From positions 1-31,394 of the IMG/VR virus record IMGVR_UViG_3300006080_000008: a stretch of 31,394 bases of DNA; one strand, 5' to 3'. Source of the stretch: a virus. The translations under genes were made by a program, and so were the position numbers. This document shows, one piece after another, positions 24,914-31,344 of this stretch (positions are counted from its first letter, which is position 1; each line of letters begins with the position of its first letter). Below the pieces are notes generated by a model that did no database searches, had not been told where the DNA came from, and was given only the letters and a program-made list of their open reading frames with translations.

Positions 24914-25158
24914 ATGTTCGCGTCTACTGCCTGAGCCTGTAGGCCAGCGCGGCGCACAAGGCGCAACCCTTCGACGTCCTGCAACATCATAAGCAGCACC
25001 CGTGCCGACGGGTGCGGTGATGCCTTGCCGAGTTCCCACGACCAAACGGTCGACTCATCCAAGCCACCGACAAGGCGCGCGAACTTCTGCCGCGATAGGT
25101 TGAGGGTTGTTCGTGTGTTTTTGACAATGGGGGGCCACTGTTTCTCTGTTTCACTCAT
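24910..25158 (-). CDS. Cro/C1-type helix-turn-helix regulator, 82 aa
   Basis: The 82-residue product contains an XRE-family helix-turn-helix at about residues 14-60: NTRTTLNLSRQKFARLVGGLDESTVWSWELGKASPHPSA (the LSRQKFARLVG and STVWSWELGK parts are diagnostic). It overlaps the recombinase gene by 8 bases. It is a candidate repressor or Cro-like switch protein for the dispersed palindrome, but is short for a phage C1 repressor and lacks a cleavable C-terminal domain. That link is inference. The stop shares CTAG with the convergent nuclease gene. Confidence 0.7.
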   Translation of the reverse strand: MSETEKQWPPIVKNTRTTLNLSRQKFARLVGGLDESTVWSWELGKASPHPSARVLLMMLQDVEGLRLVRRAGLQAQAVDANI

Positions 25159-25825
25159 TTGATGCCTCTCTTTTTAGAAGTTTGTGGATCTGTGCTGCTG
25201 TAAATGGCTTGCCCTTCCGGTTGGCAATGCCCTGCTTGTGCATGGCGGGCCCGATGCGCCTGTAGGCTTCGCCTGTAGCGCGCATCGCTGCCATGACTTC
25301 GATTGTTTGCTGCTCGTCGTCGTCGGTGACCAGTAGCTTGCCGTTGCGCCTATACCCGTAGGGTATGTTGCCGACGCATTCGCCGCGCTTTTTCTTGACG
25401 TCAACCGCCGCCTTTGTGCGTGCGCGGATCAACGCAAGTTCGTACTCAGACACAGCATCTAGCACCCGCCTAAATAGCAACGCCTCGCTGGTTTCACCGT
25501 TCGCCGCGCCTTCGGCTGCCATTACGCGAGCACCCGCACGCTCTACCTGGTGCTCGATGACAGCCATCGCGAACACATCCCCGCGCGACAGTCTGCCCCG
25601 ACGGTAGACAAGCAGTACCTGTGCATCGCAATCACTGAGGGCATTGATCGAATTTAGCAAGCCAGCCCGATTTGACAGTTGAATGTCACCCGACTTGTGG
25701 TCGATCTCTTCGTGGACAATCTCCAGCCCCGCGCCCAACGCGAAGCGCTCGCACGCCTCGCGTTGGGCTTCGATGCCGTATTCCTGGCGACGGGTTGACA
25801 CGCGGATGTAAAGCACTGCTCTCAT
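25151..25825 (-). CDS. Serine recombinase, resolvase/invertase-like
   Basis: This 224-residue protein has the catalytic N-terminal resolvase domain: MRAVLYIRVSTRRQ (nucleophile Ser9), YRRGRLSRGDVFA (the R-LSR region) and RRVLDAVSEYELALIRARTK (linker helix). A shortened recombinase-type C-terminus begins with GNIPYGYRRNGKLL and ends with a helical part. Serine recombinases cut and rejoin DNA at paired sites. In a phage this can mean integration, inversion of a tail gene, or dimer resolution. It is smaller than large serine integrases, so integration is not certain. It overlaps the winged-helix gene by four bases (ATGA). Confidence 0.8.
   Translation of the reverse strand: MRAVLYIRVSTRRQEYGIEAQREACERFALGAGLEIVHEEIDHKSGDIQLSNRAGLLNSINALSDCDAQVLLVYRRGRLSRGDVFAMAVIEHQVERAGARVMAAEGAANGETSEALLFRRVLDAVSEYELALIRARTKAAVDVKKKRGECVGNIPYGYRRNGKLLVTDDDEQQTIEVMAAMRATGEAYRRIGPAMHKQGIANRKGKPFTAAQIHKLLKREASNE
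25673..25690. promoter_or_regulatory. One-mismatch palindromic site (intragenic)
   Basis: TTGACAGTTGAATGTCAC in the serine recombinase gene; it differs from the consensus only in the last base, like the site at 30797 read from its other strand. Confidence 0.35.
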
Positions 25826-26394
25826 TGAGCGGCTGCCGCCCGGTGCACAAGGTCGCTGCTCTCAAGGCGCAGAACGACGGAGGGACCGCCGCACGGTGGT
25901 TCTAACCACAACTTCTGTGCGGCCGCTAGCTTTGCGGGCACAATGCGAATGCGCCACTGGTCAACGGGCCGCTGGGCTGGATCGCCAACGTGCTCCACAA
26001 GCCCTTTTCGGATCAGCTGTTGGGCGGTTTTTTGCAGCGTGGACACGGGCCGGTTTAAAATCACCCGCATGTCCCAAATGCGCACGCCTTTGTGGAATGA
26101 TGTGGCGGCTGCTTTTTGGTTCTCGCACGCGAGTATGTAAAGAACCCACCGTTCTATGGGCCCGAAGCGTAGCTTTGTCCTCCGTGGCGATGCGGCTGGT
26201 TTTTTGGCTTGCTCCGCTGCTATTTCGACGATGTCGATGCCGCCAGTACGATAAGCGTCAACCGCCTCGCGAAGGTGTCGACGTCCTGCAATCTTATCGT
26301 GCTCGGACAAGGTGAGGTACGTGCCATGCGCGAGGCTTTCCAGCCACGCCTCGAAGCGGTCCTTAAGAAGTTCCTTTAGCTTATCTTTTTTCAT
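25822..26394 (-). CDS. Winged-helix DNA-binding protein candidate, 190 aa
   Basis: The N-terminal 65 residues are helical and charged. Residues about 76-140 resemble a MarR-like winged helix: a first helix (FGPIERWVLYILACE), a second region (VRIWDMRVILN), then a recognition-like helix and wing (RPVSTLQKTAQQLIRKGLVEHVGD). The C-terminus is of mixed composition. It may be a regulator and a second candidate for binding the dispersed palindrome, or a replication-initiator-like protein. It overlaps both neighbours by four bases, so it is in one operon with the recombinase. The family is not firmly recognised. Confidence 0.55.
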   Translation of the reverse strand: MKKDKLKELLKDRFEAWLESLAHGTYLTLSEHDKIAGRRHLREAVDAYRTGGIDIVEIAAEQAKKPAASPRRTKLRFGPIERWVLYILACENQKAAATSFHKGVRIWDMRVILNRPVSTLQKTAQQLIRKGLVEHVGDPAQRPVDQWRIRIVPAKLAAAQKLWLEPPCGGPSVVLRLESSDLVHRAAAAQ

Positions 26395-26684
26395 TTCGTC
26401 TCCCCATTTGTTGCCGGTCTATTGTCAAGGTCTAGCTCTCTGTTATGCGCGTCGCGCGCTATCTGTTTAATCACACTCAGTGCATTCTCTGGCGGCAAGG
26501 CCTCCGGCCAGTCGGGATGTGCCGGGTCGGCCAGTTCTGCGATGCTGTGCAATGCGTGGCGTAGATGCGCGCGCTCGCGATCCAACATGTCCGCAGCCGC
26601 GCCGAGCATGAATAGCCCGGCACGGCGTTTGTCGGGTGTTGAATCTGCGAACTCGCGCGCAAGTTCAAGGAATCTTTTCTTCAT
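26391..26684 (-). CDS. Hypothetical helical protein, 97 aa
   Basis: ATG 26684 follows a good GAGGTGA. The product is almost wholly helical (MKKRFLELAREFADSTPDK, AGAAADMLDRERAHLRHALHSI), acidic and basic in mixture, with no membrane span. It overlaps the gene on each side (by 4 and 20 bases) in the leftward operon. The family is not recognised. Confidence 0.5.
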   Translation of the reverse strand: MKKRFLELAREFADSTPDKRRAGLFMLGAAADMLDRERAHLRHALHSIAELADPAHPDWPEALPPENALSVIKQIARDAHNRELDLDNRPATNGETK

Positions 26685-26940
26685 TCACCTCTCCAATATG
26701 TGGGGCCGTGCGCTCCGCCTGCTCTATCTGGAGTTTCGCGCAGTCAAATTTGTGGTCCCATGCGACGCAATCCATTGAATCCGTAATCATGATGCGGGAT
26801 ACCACACCAAGTTGCGCTGCCGGGCCTTTCGCAAGGCGAACGACTGCCTCTCGAAAGGCGTCGTCGAGCACGGACAATTGGATCTCGCGGTGTTGGTTGC
26901 CGTCAACATCCCACCAATACAGAGAAAAAAGTTCACTCAC
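26665..26940 (-). CDS. Hypothetical protein, 91 aa
   Basis: The GTG start (26938-26940) follows GGAGGTGA closely and overlaps the end of the previous gene. The protein starts with an aromatic beta-like stretch (FSLYWWDVDGNQHREIQLSV) and continues with a helical and a beta part (VSRIMITDSMDCVAWDHKFD). No motif is recognised. It overlaps the next gene by 20 bases. Confidence 0.5.
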   Translation of the reverse strand: MSELFSLYWWDVDGNQHREIQLSVLDDAFREAVVRLAKGPAAQLGVVSRIMITDSMDCVAWDHKFDCAKLQIEQAERTAPHIGEVNEEKIP

Positions 26941-27142
26941 TGATCACCTCCAACACATATCTGAATTCAGGCAGGCGCAGTTGTACGGTTTCGCCTTCGG
27001 CTGCCGGGGGGGGACCAATGTGGATCTCCCCGTCCGCAAGTTTGCGCCGCACGTCGGGCGCGTCGAAGCCATACGGCTTGTAGTAAGTGACTGCCGCGTC
27101 AAGGTTGTAAAAGTGTGAAGTTCCTATGTATGTAAATCGCAT
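26933..27142 (-). CDS. Hypothetical small protein, 69 aa, with conserved leader
   Basis: The start is ATG 27142, preceded by AAGGGGGACTAC, the leader shared with five other leftward genes; the frame extends further upstream but without a good site. The product is short and beta-like: MRFTYIGTSHFYNLDAAVTYY, then acidic and basic parts, ending in QLRLPEFRYVLEVISE. It lies 10 bases after the zinc-finger gene. The family is not recognised. Confidence 0.55.
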   Translation of the reverse strand: MRFTYIGTSHFYNLDAAVTYYKPYGFDAPDVRRKLADGEIHIGPPPAAEGETVQLRLPEFRYVLEVISE

Positions 27143-27152
27143 GTAGTCCCCC

Positions 27153-27458
27153 TTAAATACAGTCGCTTGGATGTTCGCCGGTCTCTTCGCCCCAACACGC
27201 ACGGGGTGCCAACATTTGGCCAGCCCAGTTATAGTCGGTGCCGCACTTCGTGCACGTGTTCGTGAAGTTAAACGTTGCGAGCTTTTTGGCGCAGCAAATC
27301 ACGAAGCGGCTCGCGTCGCGCTCTTCACGCCACGCCTCATCCGCCTTGTAGTCTTCATGGCAGGTTGTTGAGCAAAAGCGCATGTGGGCCGGGAAGCCCT
27401 GGATAATGTCGCCCGTGATGGGCTCGTAGCACTCGTTGCAGCGGTGGTGTTCGGTCAT
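27153..27458 (-). CDS. Small zinc-finger-like protein, 101 aa
   Basis: The start is ATG 27458, preceded by the AAAGGGGACTAC leader; upstream codons in frame are in the gap region. The product has Cys7-x2-Cys10, Cys29-x3-Cys33, a Cys55-Cys56 pair and Cys69-x2-Cys72, which suggests one or two zinc-binding folds. It is the first gene downstream of the gap holding the palindromic site and the terminator. It may bind DNA or protein, but no specific family is recognised. Confidence 0.6.
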   Translation of the reverse strand: MTEHHRCNECYEPITGDIIQGFPAHMRFCSTTCHEDYKADEAWREERDASRFVICCAKKLATFNFTNTCTKCGTDYNWAGQMLAPRACWGEETGEHPSDCI

Positions 27459-27566
27459 GTAGTCCCCTTTGAAGTTTGAAAGTTCAGCCCGTAGGTTAGA
27501 CGACCACCGGGAAAACGCAAGGGGAAAACTCAACTTTCTTTTACCCGTAGGGTGTGGCGTTCCAAG

Positions 27567-27584
27567 ATGACAGTTCATTGTCAA
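27567..27584. promoter_or_regulatory. One-mismatch palindromic site in an operon gap
   Basis: ATGACAGTTCATTGTCAA; the first base differs from the consensus. It lies between the terminator of one leftward operon and the first gene of the next, where a control site would be expected. Confidence 0.5.
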
Positions 27585-27651
27585 CCTGACATTTGGGGTC
27601 TATGCACGCGCGCGCGTGGAGATTTGCGGCGTTGACTATTCAATGTTAGGC

Positions 27652-27693
27652 AAAAAAAAGGGTGCCCCACGCGCGATGCGTAGGACACCCTTT
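27652..27693 (-). terminator. Intrinsic terminator of the right-hand leftward operon
   Basis: Read leftward, an AAAGGGTG...CACCCTTT stem (about 8 to 11 base pairs with mismatches inside) is followed by a run of eight T. It lies 20 bases after the RadC-like gene's stop. This is the clearest intrinsic terminator in the window. Confidence 0.8.
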
Positions 27694-27712
27694 ACCCAGT
27701 GGGGACCGGGGT

Positions 27713-28246
27713 TTATTCAAATTCCAGCGTGCGCTTCGATGCGAAAAGCACGGGCGGTGCCGGGGGTTGCAAGTCGACGGCGTGCCCCTCGCGTATCGCG
27801 TCGACGTCCAGCGTGCCGCGCTTATACGTTAGGATGCTATGCCACATCCCATTTGAGCAAATCACAAGGTGGCCGTGACAGTGCACGTTTACGATTTGCG
27901 CGCCTTGCTGTACCACTTGCGTTGCGACTAGATCCGCGTCGGAAGGTGTGGGGTTACCATCCGGGTGGCAATGCGCCATGAAAAACCCCACTGCGCCCAC
28001 ACGGAGCGTTGTCCCTAATATAGTCTCGGGCGCGCATAACACGGCGTCAGTGGTGCCTTCGACCCGCACGAACCCCAAGGGGTTGTAGGACGGATCCACG
28101 GGGATTATAATTAAGGTTTCGCGGTCTGGCGTGCCTTCGTGCAAGGCCAGCGCTTCGAACGCGTACCGCGCCAATCGGTCGGCTGTGTCAAGCGCTGTGG
28201 GCCAATGCTGGCCGGAGTCCTTGTAGCGTATGATTATCTCTCTCAT
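27713..28246 (-). CDS. RadC-like JAMM/MPN-domain protein
   Basis: ATG 28246 is preceded by the AAAGGGGGACTGA leader. The 177-residue product carries the JAMM zinc motif H-x-H-x7-S-x2-D as His92, His94, Ser102 and Asp105 (HCHPDGNPTPSDADL), within a RadC-like context that includes a following HGHLVICSNG. RadC-family proteins are found in many mobile elements and phages; their biochemical role is still unclear. The N-terminal half is variable. It ends with RTLEFE, a short motif also seen twice in the SprT-like protein. It closes the operon before the terminator. Confidence 0.8.
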   Translation of the reverse strand: MREIIIRYKDSGQHWPTALDTADRLARYAFEALALHEGTPDRETLIIIPVDPSYNPLGFVRVEGTTDAVLCAPETILGTTLRVGAVGFFMAHCHPDGNPTPSDADLVATQVVQQGAQIVNVHCHGHLVICSNGMWHSILTYKRGTLDVDAIREGHAVDLQPPAPPVLFASKRTLEFE

Positions 28247-28512
28247 TCAGTCCCCCTTTCTAAATAAGGCCAGTCCGCGCGCGGGCCGTCGAAGTGCAAG
28301 AACGCGTCGGGTGCGAGGCTTTGCGCCAATTCCCGCAATCGTTCGCCCGTGGGATCGTGGGCGATCCCAACTTGCAAAACCCAGACCGCGCCGGGTTTGG
28401 GTCGCGCGCCCCAATTGTTTACGACGTCCGCCTCAATGCGATACTTGAACTTGCTTTCATTGTGCCATTCAATTACAAGCCGCGTGCGGCCCGTTGCTAT
28501 TGATCCTGTCAT
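28243..28512 (-). CDS. Hypothetical small protein, 89 aa
   Basis: ATG 28512 is preceded by TTTTGGGGGACTGAC, the shared leader. It overlaps the RadC-like gene by four bases (ATGA). The product is beta-rich in its first half (TRLVIEWHNESKFKYRIEADVV) and helical near LRELAQSLAPDAF. No motif is recognised. Confidence 0.5.
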   Translation of the reverse strand: MTGSIATGRTRLVIEWHNESKFKYRIEADVVNNWGARPKPGAVWVLQVGIAHDPTGERLRELAQSLAPDAFLHFDGPRADWPYLERGTE

Positions 28513-28514
28513 TG

Positions 28515-30092
28515 TCAGTCCCCCAAAATGTCGTCAAAACTATCGTCCATTGAAAAATCAAACGTTGCGGTGCATTTCTCCAAAATCCACCGGGCTTGTT
28601 GTCGGTTTAACCGGGTTTGCGTGCCACGCGAAAACGCGTGTGCTGTGGCGTTAGCAGTGTCAGCACCAGCGAAAGCGCCACCGGGCATTGTCCAGCCGTC
28701 CGTTAGCCGGTAACGATGCCACGTGTCGCCATCACTAAATAGCGCGCTAATATGCGTCGCACACTCGCGAAGCGCTGCGACAATGGCCGCATTTTGGGTG
28801 CCATCCGTTTCCAGCGCTGCGCCAAGTTCCGCTTCCAAGTCGGGGGCGGTCGGTTCGGGCGCAGCCGCCAAACTTGCGTTGGCGGCTGCGTTTGGGTTGC
28901 GCTCGGTGGGCGCTGTGTCGTCGCTAAACTCCAACGCGCGGCGCTGTGGCCCGCTTGGCGATGTGCTCGGATCGTCGTCGTCGTCGTCCGTTTCCAGCGC
29001 TGTTAATTGCTTCGCTGCCCGGTAAAGTTTCCGCAAGTCGTCCGACGACGCCGACGACGCAAACGCTAGCGCATGCGCTATGATTTGCGGCCGCAAGTCG
29101 GTGTCGGTGGATAGGGTGCTTTCGTCTGCAAACGTGCAATCTTCTTCTAACAGATCGGCCAGTAGGCGAGACGAGTCCGCCGCAACGAAAAACTCCAACT
29201 CGCGGCGCGCCGGTGGATCCGGCGTTGCGACGGGCGCTGTGGTTTCGGTTGCCGTTGCCGTTGCCGTTGCGTGCTCACCTTCCAGGACGTGGTAGCGTGC
29301 GGCTAGCGCGTCATGTGCGCTAGCCTGTGAGTTGATTTGTTCACGCAAGGTGGCAATCGTAGCCGACAAATCAGCATAGGCTATTGCACCACCCAAGGCG
29401 ATTTGCGTGCGCGGTGTGCTTTCGTGCTCGAATGTATAACTACAACCCGTGCATAGGATTTGGTGCCGCCGGTAGGTTGACGGCGCGCAACGGATTAGCT
29501 GACCACAGCTACACATCAACGGGATGTAACCTGTTTGAGCCGTTTCGCGGCGCGACTGCGGTACGCGGATCCGCTCGGATGCTAGCGCGTCGACTAGGGT
29601 TGACAGTGCGTTGTCAAGTGCGGCCTGTTGGTTGTAGTCCCAACGCTCGCCACGAAGCCAAAAGAACACGTCGTCAAGAGATGGGCGACTTGTGCGCTCG
29701 CTGTTTCGCAGCACGCCAAAGCAACTGCGCGCCGTACCGTGAAACACGCGGTTATGATAGCGGCCTTGACGCGACGTATCCTGATTGCCGTCGACCGCGT
29801 TGATAGCGTGCGTGGCCTCATGAACTAAGAGCGCGAACACGTGGTACGCGTTGTCCTTGGTGTCGTCGTTGTGACTACTTAGCGCGGCCGCAGCGATTGC
29901 GACTTCGCCCAACGTTTCACCGTCATTTGTCCACGTGTCCGCAGGCCGATCGCCAGACCAAGTGGATCCGGTGATAGGCGTTGCGGTATTGATTACGATT
30001 ACAGCGTCGGGAATGCGCGGTATGTGCAAGCGCAGCTGGTGCCACACTCCCTCGCATGCCGCTACAATCCGTGAGCCTACTTTGTCCGTCAT
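28515..30092 (-). CDS. SprT-like metallopeptidase with zinc ribbon and long C-terminal region
   Basis: The start chosen is ATG 30092, preceded by AAGGGGACTGA (the shared leader); the frame extends 11 codons further without support. The 525-residue protein has HExxH at residues 91-95 (HEATH) and a likely third ligand His113 in GRYHNRVF, the SprT-type layout. A C-x-C...C...CxxC zinc ribbon follows at about residues 203-230. The C-terminal half is low-complexity in part (ATATATATE, DDDDDD) and contains two RR-x-LEF motifs. SprT proteases cut proteins cross-linked to DNA in cells, but a phage protein may have another role. It is the largest leftward gene. Confidence 0.75.
   Translation of the reverse strand: MTDKVGSRIVAACEGVWHQLRLHIPRIPDAVIVINTATPITGSTWSGDRPADTWTNDGETLGEVAIAAAALSSHNDDTKDNAYHVFALLVHEATHAINAVDGNQDTSRQGRYHNRVFHGTARSCFGVLRNSERTSRPSLDDVFFWLRGERWDYNQQAALDNALSTLVDALASERIRVPQSRRETAQTGYIPLMCSCGQLIRCAPSTYRRHQILCTGCSYTFEHESTPRTQIALGGAIAYADLSATIATLREQINSQASAHDALAARYHVLEGEHATATATATETTAPVATPDPPARRELEFFVAADSSRLLADLLEEDCTFADESTLSTDTDLRPQIIAHALAFASSASSDDLRKLYRAAKQLTALETDDDDDDPSTSPSGPQRRALEFSDDTAPTERNPNAAANASLAAAPEPTAPDLEAELGAALETDGTQNAAIVAALRECATHISALFSDGDTWHRYRLTDGWTMPGGAFAGADTANATAHAFSRGTQTRLNRQQARWILEKCTATFDFSMDDSFDDILGD
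29249..29271. repeat. 6-bp tandem repeat (GTTGCC) in the SprT-like gene
   Basis: Three full GTTGCC units plus part of a fourth code the ATATATAT stretch on the minus strand. Confidence 0.8.
29600..29617. promoter_or_regulatory. Palindromic site TTGACA-N6-TGTCAA (intragenic)
   Basis: A full 6-6-6 copy (TTGACAGTGCGTTGTCAA) within the SprT-like gene. No -10 element at normal spacing on either strand. Confidence 0.65.
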
Positions 30093-30138
30093 TTTTTCAG
30101 TCCCCTTGGGTCGTTTGCAGCACAAGCGCTGCGACGTT

Positions 30139-30161
30139 GGGCCAAACGTGATGCTTGGCCC
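30139..30161. other. Inverted repeat in a short gap
   Basis: GGGCCAA and TTGGCCC form a 7-base-pair stem around a 9-base loop, in the 87-base gap before the SprT-like gene. There is no T run, so it is not a standard terminator. It might shape the leader RNA. Confidence 0.35.
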
Positions 30162-30179
30162 GCAGTCGCAATGCTGGTG

Positions 30180-30455
30180 CTATACGTGATAGATGCGCAC
30201 GGAAACGCCGTTTGGCGCGTCGTTGTCGCCATAGGCCACAAAACCTGCCTCGCGGCCGATCCGGTTGATCTCGCGCCAACACGTCGCTTCGTCTCGCCAC
30301 CCCACAAGGTGGGCACCAACCGCAAAGCGGATGCGCTCAAGTGCTATGTCATTGCCAGCGCCCTCGCATGCGGTACACAGCGCGTCAATCCACGCCGCAA
30401 GGAATTGGGTTAGGTCGTTTACGTGGGCCATTTGGTCGGTGTAAGTGTAAAGCAT
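30180..30455 (-). CDS. Hypothetical protein, 91 aa
   Basis: The start is ATG 30455, preceded by GAGGTGAACTGATC; the upstream extension has no good site. It lies 2 bases after the stop of the zinc-knuckle gene. The product has an N-terminal helix (TDQMAHVNDLTQFLAAWIDALCT), a helical middle (DIALERIRFAVGAHLVGW) and ends with a beta-like VSVRIYHV. No motif is recognised. Confidence 0.55.
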   Translation of the reverse strand: MLYTYTDQMAHVNDLTQFLAAWIDALCTACEGAGNDIALERIRFAVGAHLVGWRDEATCWREINRIGREAGFVAYGDNDAPNGVSVRIYHV

Positions 30456-30457
30456 GA

Positions 30458-30736
30458 TCAGTTCACCTCCCCATACGCCGATTCTAACGCATCGCCACAC
30501 TCGCCACATGGTAGGTCCGTATCCTCCCAATTGATGAAGTGTGAGACCACAGGACTATCAAAGCCCTCACATATATCCGCTGTGACACAGTCGGGACACA
30601 ACACGTCATTGTCGGCGGTTACGTAGGCGATAGGATAACCACCGACCATTGTGAACGAACGAACGGTGTAGGTACCGTCATTGTGTGGCACCAGCAAAAT
30701 GGTCGGATTCATTGGGTGTGCGTAAATGTCAATCAT
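30458..30736 (-). CDS. Small zinc-knuckle protein, 92 aa
   Basis: ATG 30736 is preceded by the AAGGGGACTGACC leader. Two CxxC pairs (Cys47-x2-Cys50 and Cys77-x2-Cys80) flank about 26 residues, which suggests one zinc-binding fold, with AYVTADNDVLCPDC before and PCGECGDALESAYGE after. Similar small proteins occur in other phages and actinobacterial elements, as far as I can recall. It is the first gene of the operon behind the promoter at 30785-30814. Confidence 0.6.
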   Translation of the reverse strand: MIDIYAHPMNPTILLVPHNDGTYTVRSFTMVGGYPIAYVTADNDVLCPDCVTADICEGFDSPVVSHFINWEDTDLPCGECGDALESAYGEVN

Positions 30737-30784
30737 GGTCAGTCCCCTTGGGTTGCGCCGCCGGATAATCCCGGTGACGTCTGG

Positions 30785-30814
30785 AGAATAGGCGACGTGA
30801 CATTATCGTGTCAA
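30785..30814 (-). promoter_or_regulatory. Leftward promoter with overlapping palindrome
   Basis: On the minus strand TTGACA (30809-30814) and TATTCT (30785-30790) are 18 bases apart, a good sigma-70-like pair. The start would lie about 40-50 bases before the zinc-knuckle gene. The -35 is one arm of the palindromic site at 30797-30814. Confidence 0.6.
30797..30814. promoter_or_regulatory. One-mismatch palindromic site over the -35
   Basis: GTGACATTATCGTGTCAA. It overlaps the -35 of the leftward promoter, the position expected of a repressor operator. Confidence 0.6.
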
Positions 30815-30846
30815 GCGGAAATAAAAAGAAATTTTAGACTGTGGCG

Positions 30847-31233
30847 CTATCTATCGAACAGTGGGCGCGCTTTTCGTTTGATTTGGTCGCTGACAATGGC
30901 GCGGGACTCGGCCAAAAAGTCGCGTAGGTCGGTGGGGATATCCTCACGATAAACGCTGGCCTTCCAGTCGATACACTCGCCTGTTAGCGGGTCGCGTCCC
31001 GTTCGTAACGCGCGGCAAAACAAGGTCCACGCATGCGCCACAACGTCGGATGGGGAGATGTTGTGCGAAGTTGCGATCATGTGTAGCAGCGCGCGATCCT
31101 CGGGCAGTAGGCGCAGCCGACACTGTAACGCTTGCCCGAGATGGCGACGGTTGACACGCTTGTGCGGTGGCGCATGAAGGAACGCGGCCGCCGTCCCGGC
31201 TGCGACTGTGGCAAGCACGGTCGGTTTAGTCAC
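30847..31233 (-). CDS. Hypothetical DNA-binding-like protein, 128 aa
   Basis: The start chosen is GTG 31233, after AAGGG within a palindrome; the frame is open to 31383 through codons with no clear site, so a longer protein is possible. A basic N-terminal part (HKRVNRRHLGQALQ) leads to CRLRLLPEDRALLHMIATSHNISPSDVVAHAWTLFCRAL (pattern of a ribbon-helix-helix-like fold), then a charged C-terminus. The DNA-binding call is from pattern only and the family is not recognised. Confidence 0.5.
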   Translation of the reverse strand: MTKPTVLATVAAGTAAAFLHAPPHKRVNRRHLGQALQCRLRLLPEDRALLHMIATSHNISPSDVVAHAWTLFCRALRTGRDPLTGECIDWKASVYREDIPTDLRDFLAESRAIVSDQIKRKARPLFDR

Positions 31234-31237
31234 GCGT

Positions 31238-31253
31238 TTACCCTTAAGGGTAA
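31238..31253. promoter_or_regulatory. 16-bp perfect palindrome over a Shine-Dalgarno
   Basis: TTACCCTTAAGGGTAA. On the minus strand its AAGGG is also the likely ribosome-binding site of the gene starting at 31233. It may be an operator or an RNA hairpin that hides that site. Confidence 0.45.
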
Positions 31254-31344
31254 CTGGGAACTGTAGGGCTGTGACGCGGTTACGATACTGGTTTGTGCTG
31301 TGGCCACGGGCCCGCGCGAGATATATACGAGAGGATCCCACGAT

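Larger units (their letters stand above)
27459..27712. other. Non-coding control region between two leftward operons
   Basis: A 254-base gap. It holds the intrinsic terminator of the right-hand operon (27652-27693), a one-mismatch palindromic site (27567-27584) and a leader of about 110 bases before the zinc-finger gene. No convincing -10 element was found downstream of the TTGACA in the palindrome, so the promoter of the left-hand operon is not located. Confidence 0.5.

Noticed and set aside
25396-25405. TTGACGTCAA as a further palindromic site
   Set aside because: The two arms are adjacent, with no N8 spacer, so it does not fit the dispersed pattern.
27631-27650. TTGAC-N8-GTTAG near the terminator
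   Set aside because: Two mismatches from the palindrome, too weak to count.
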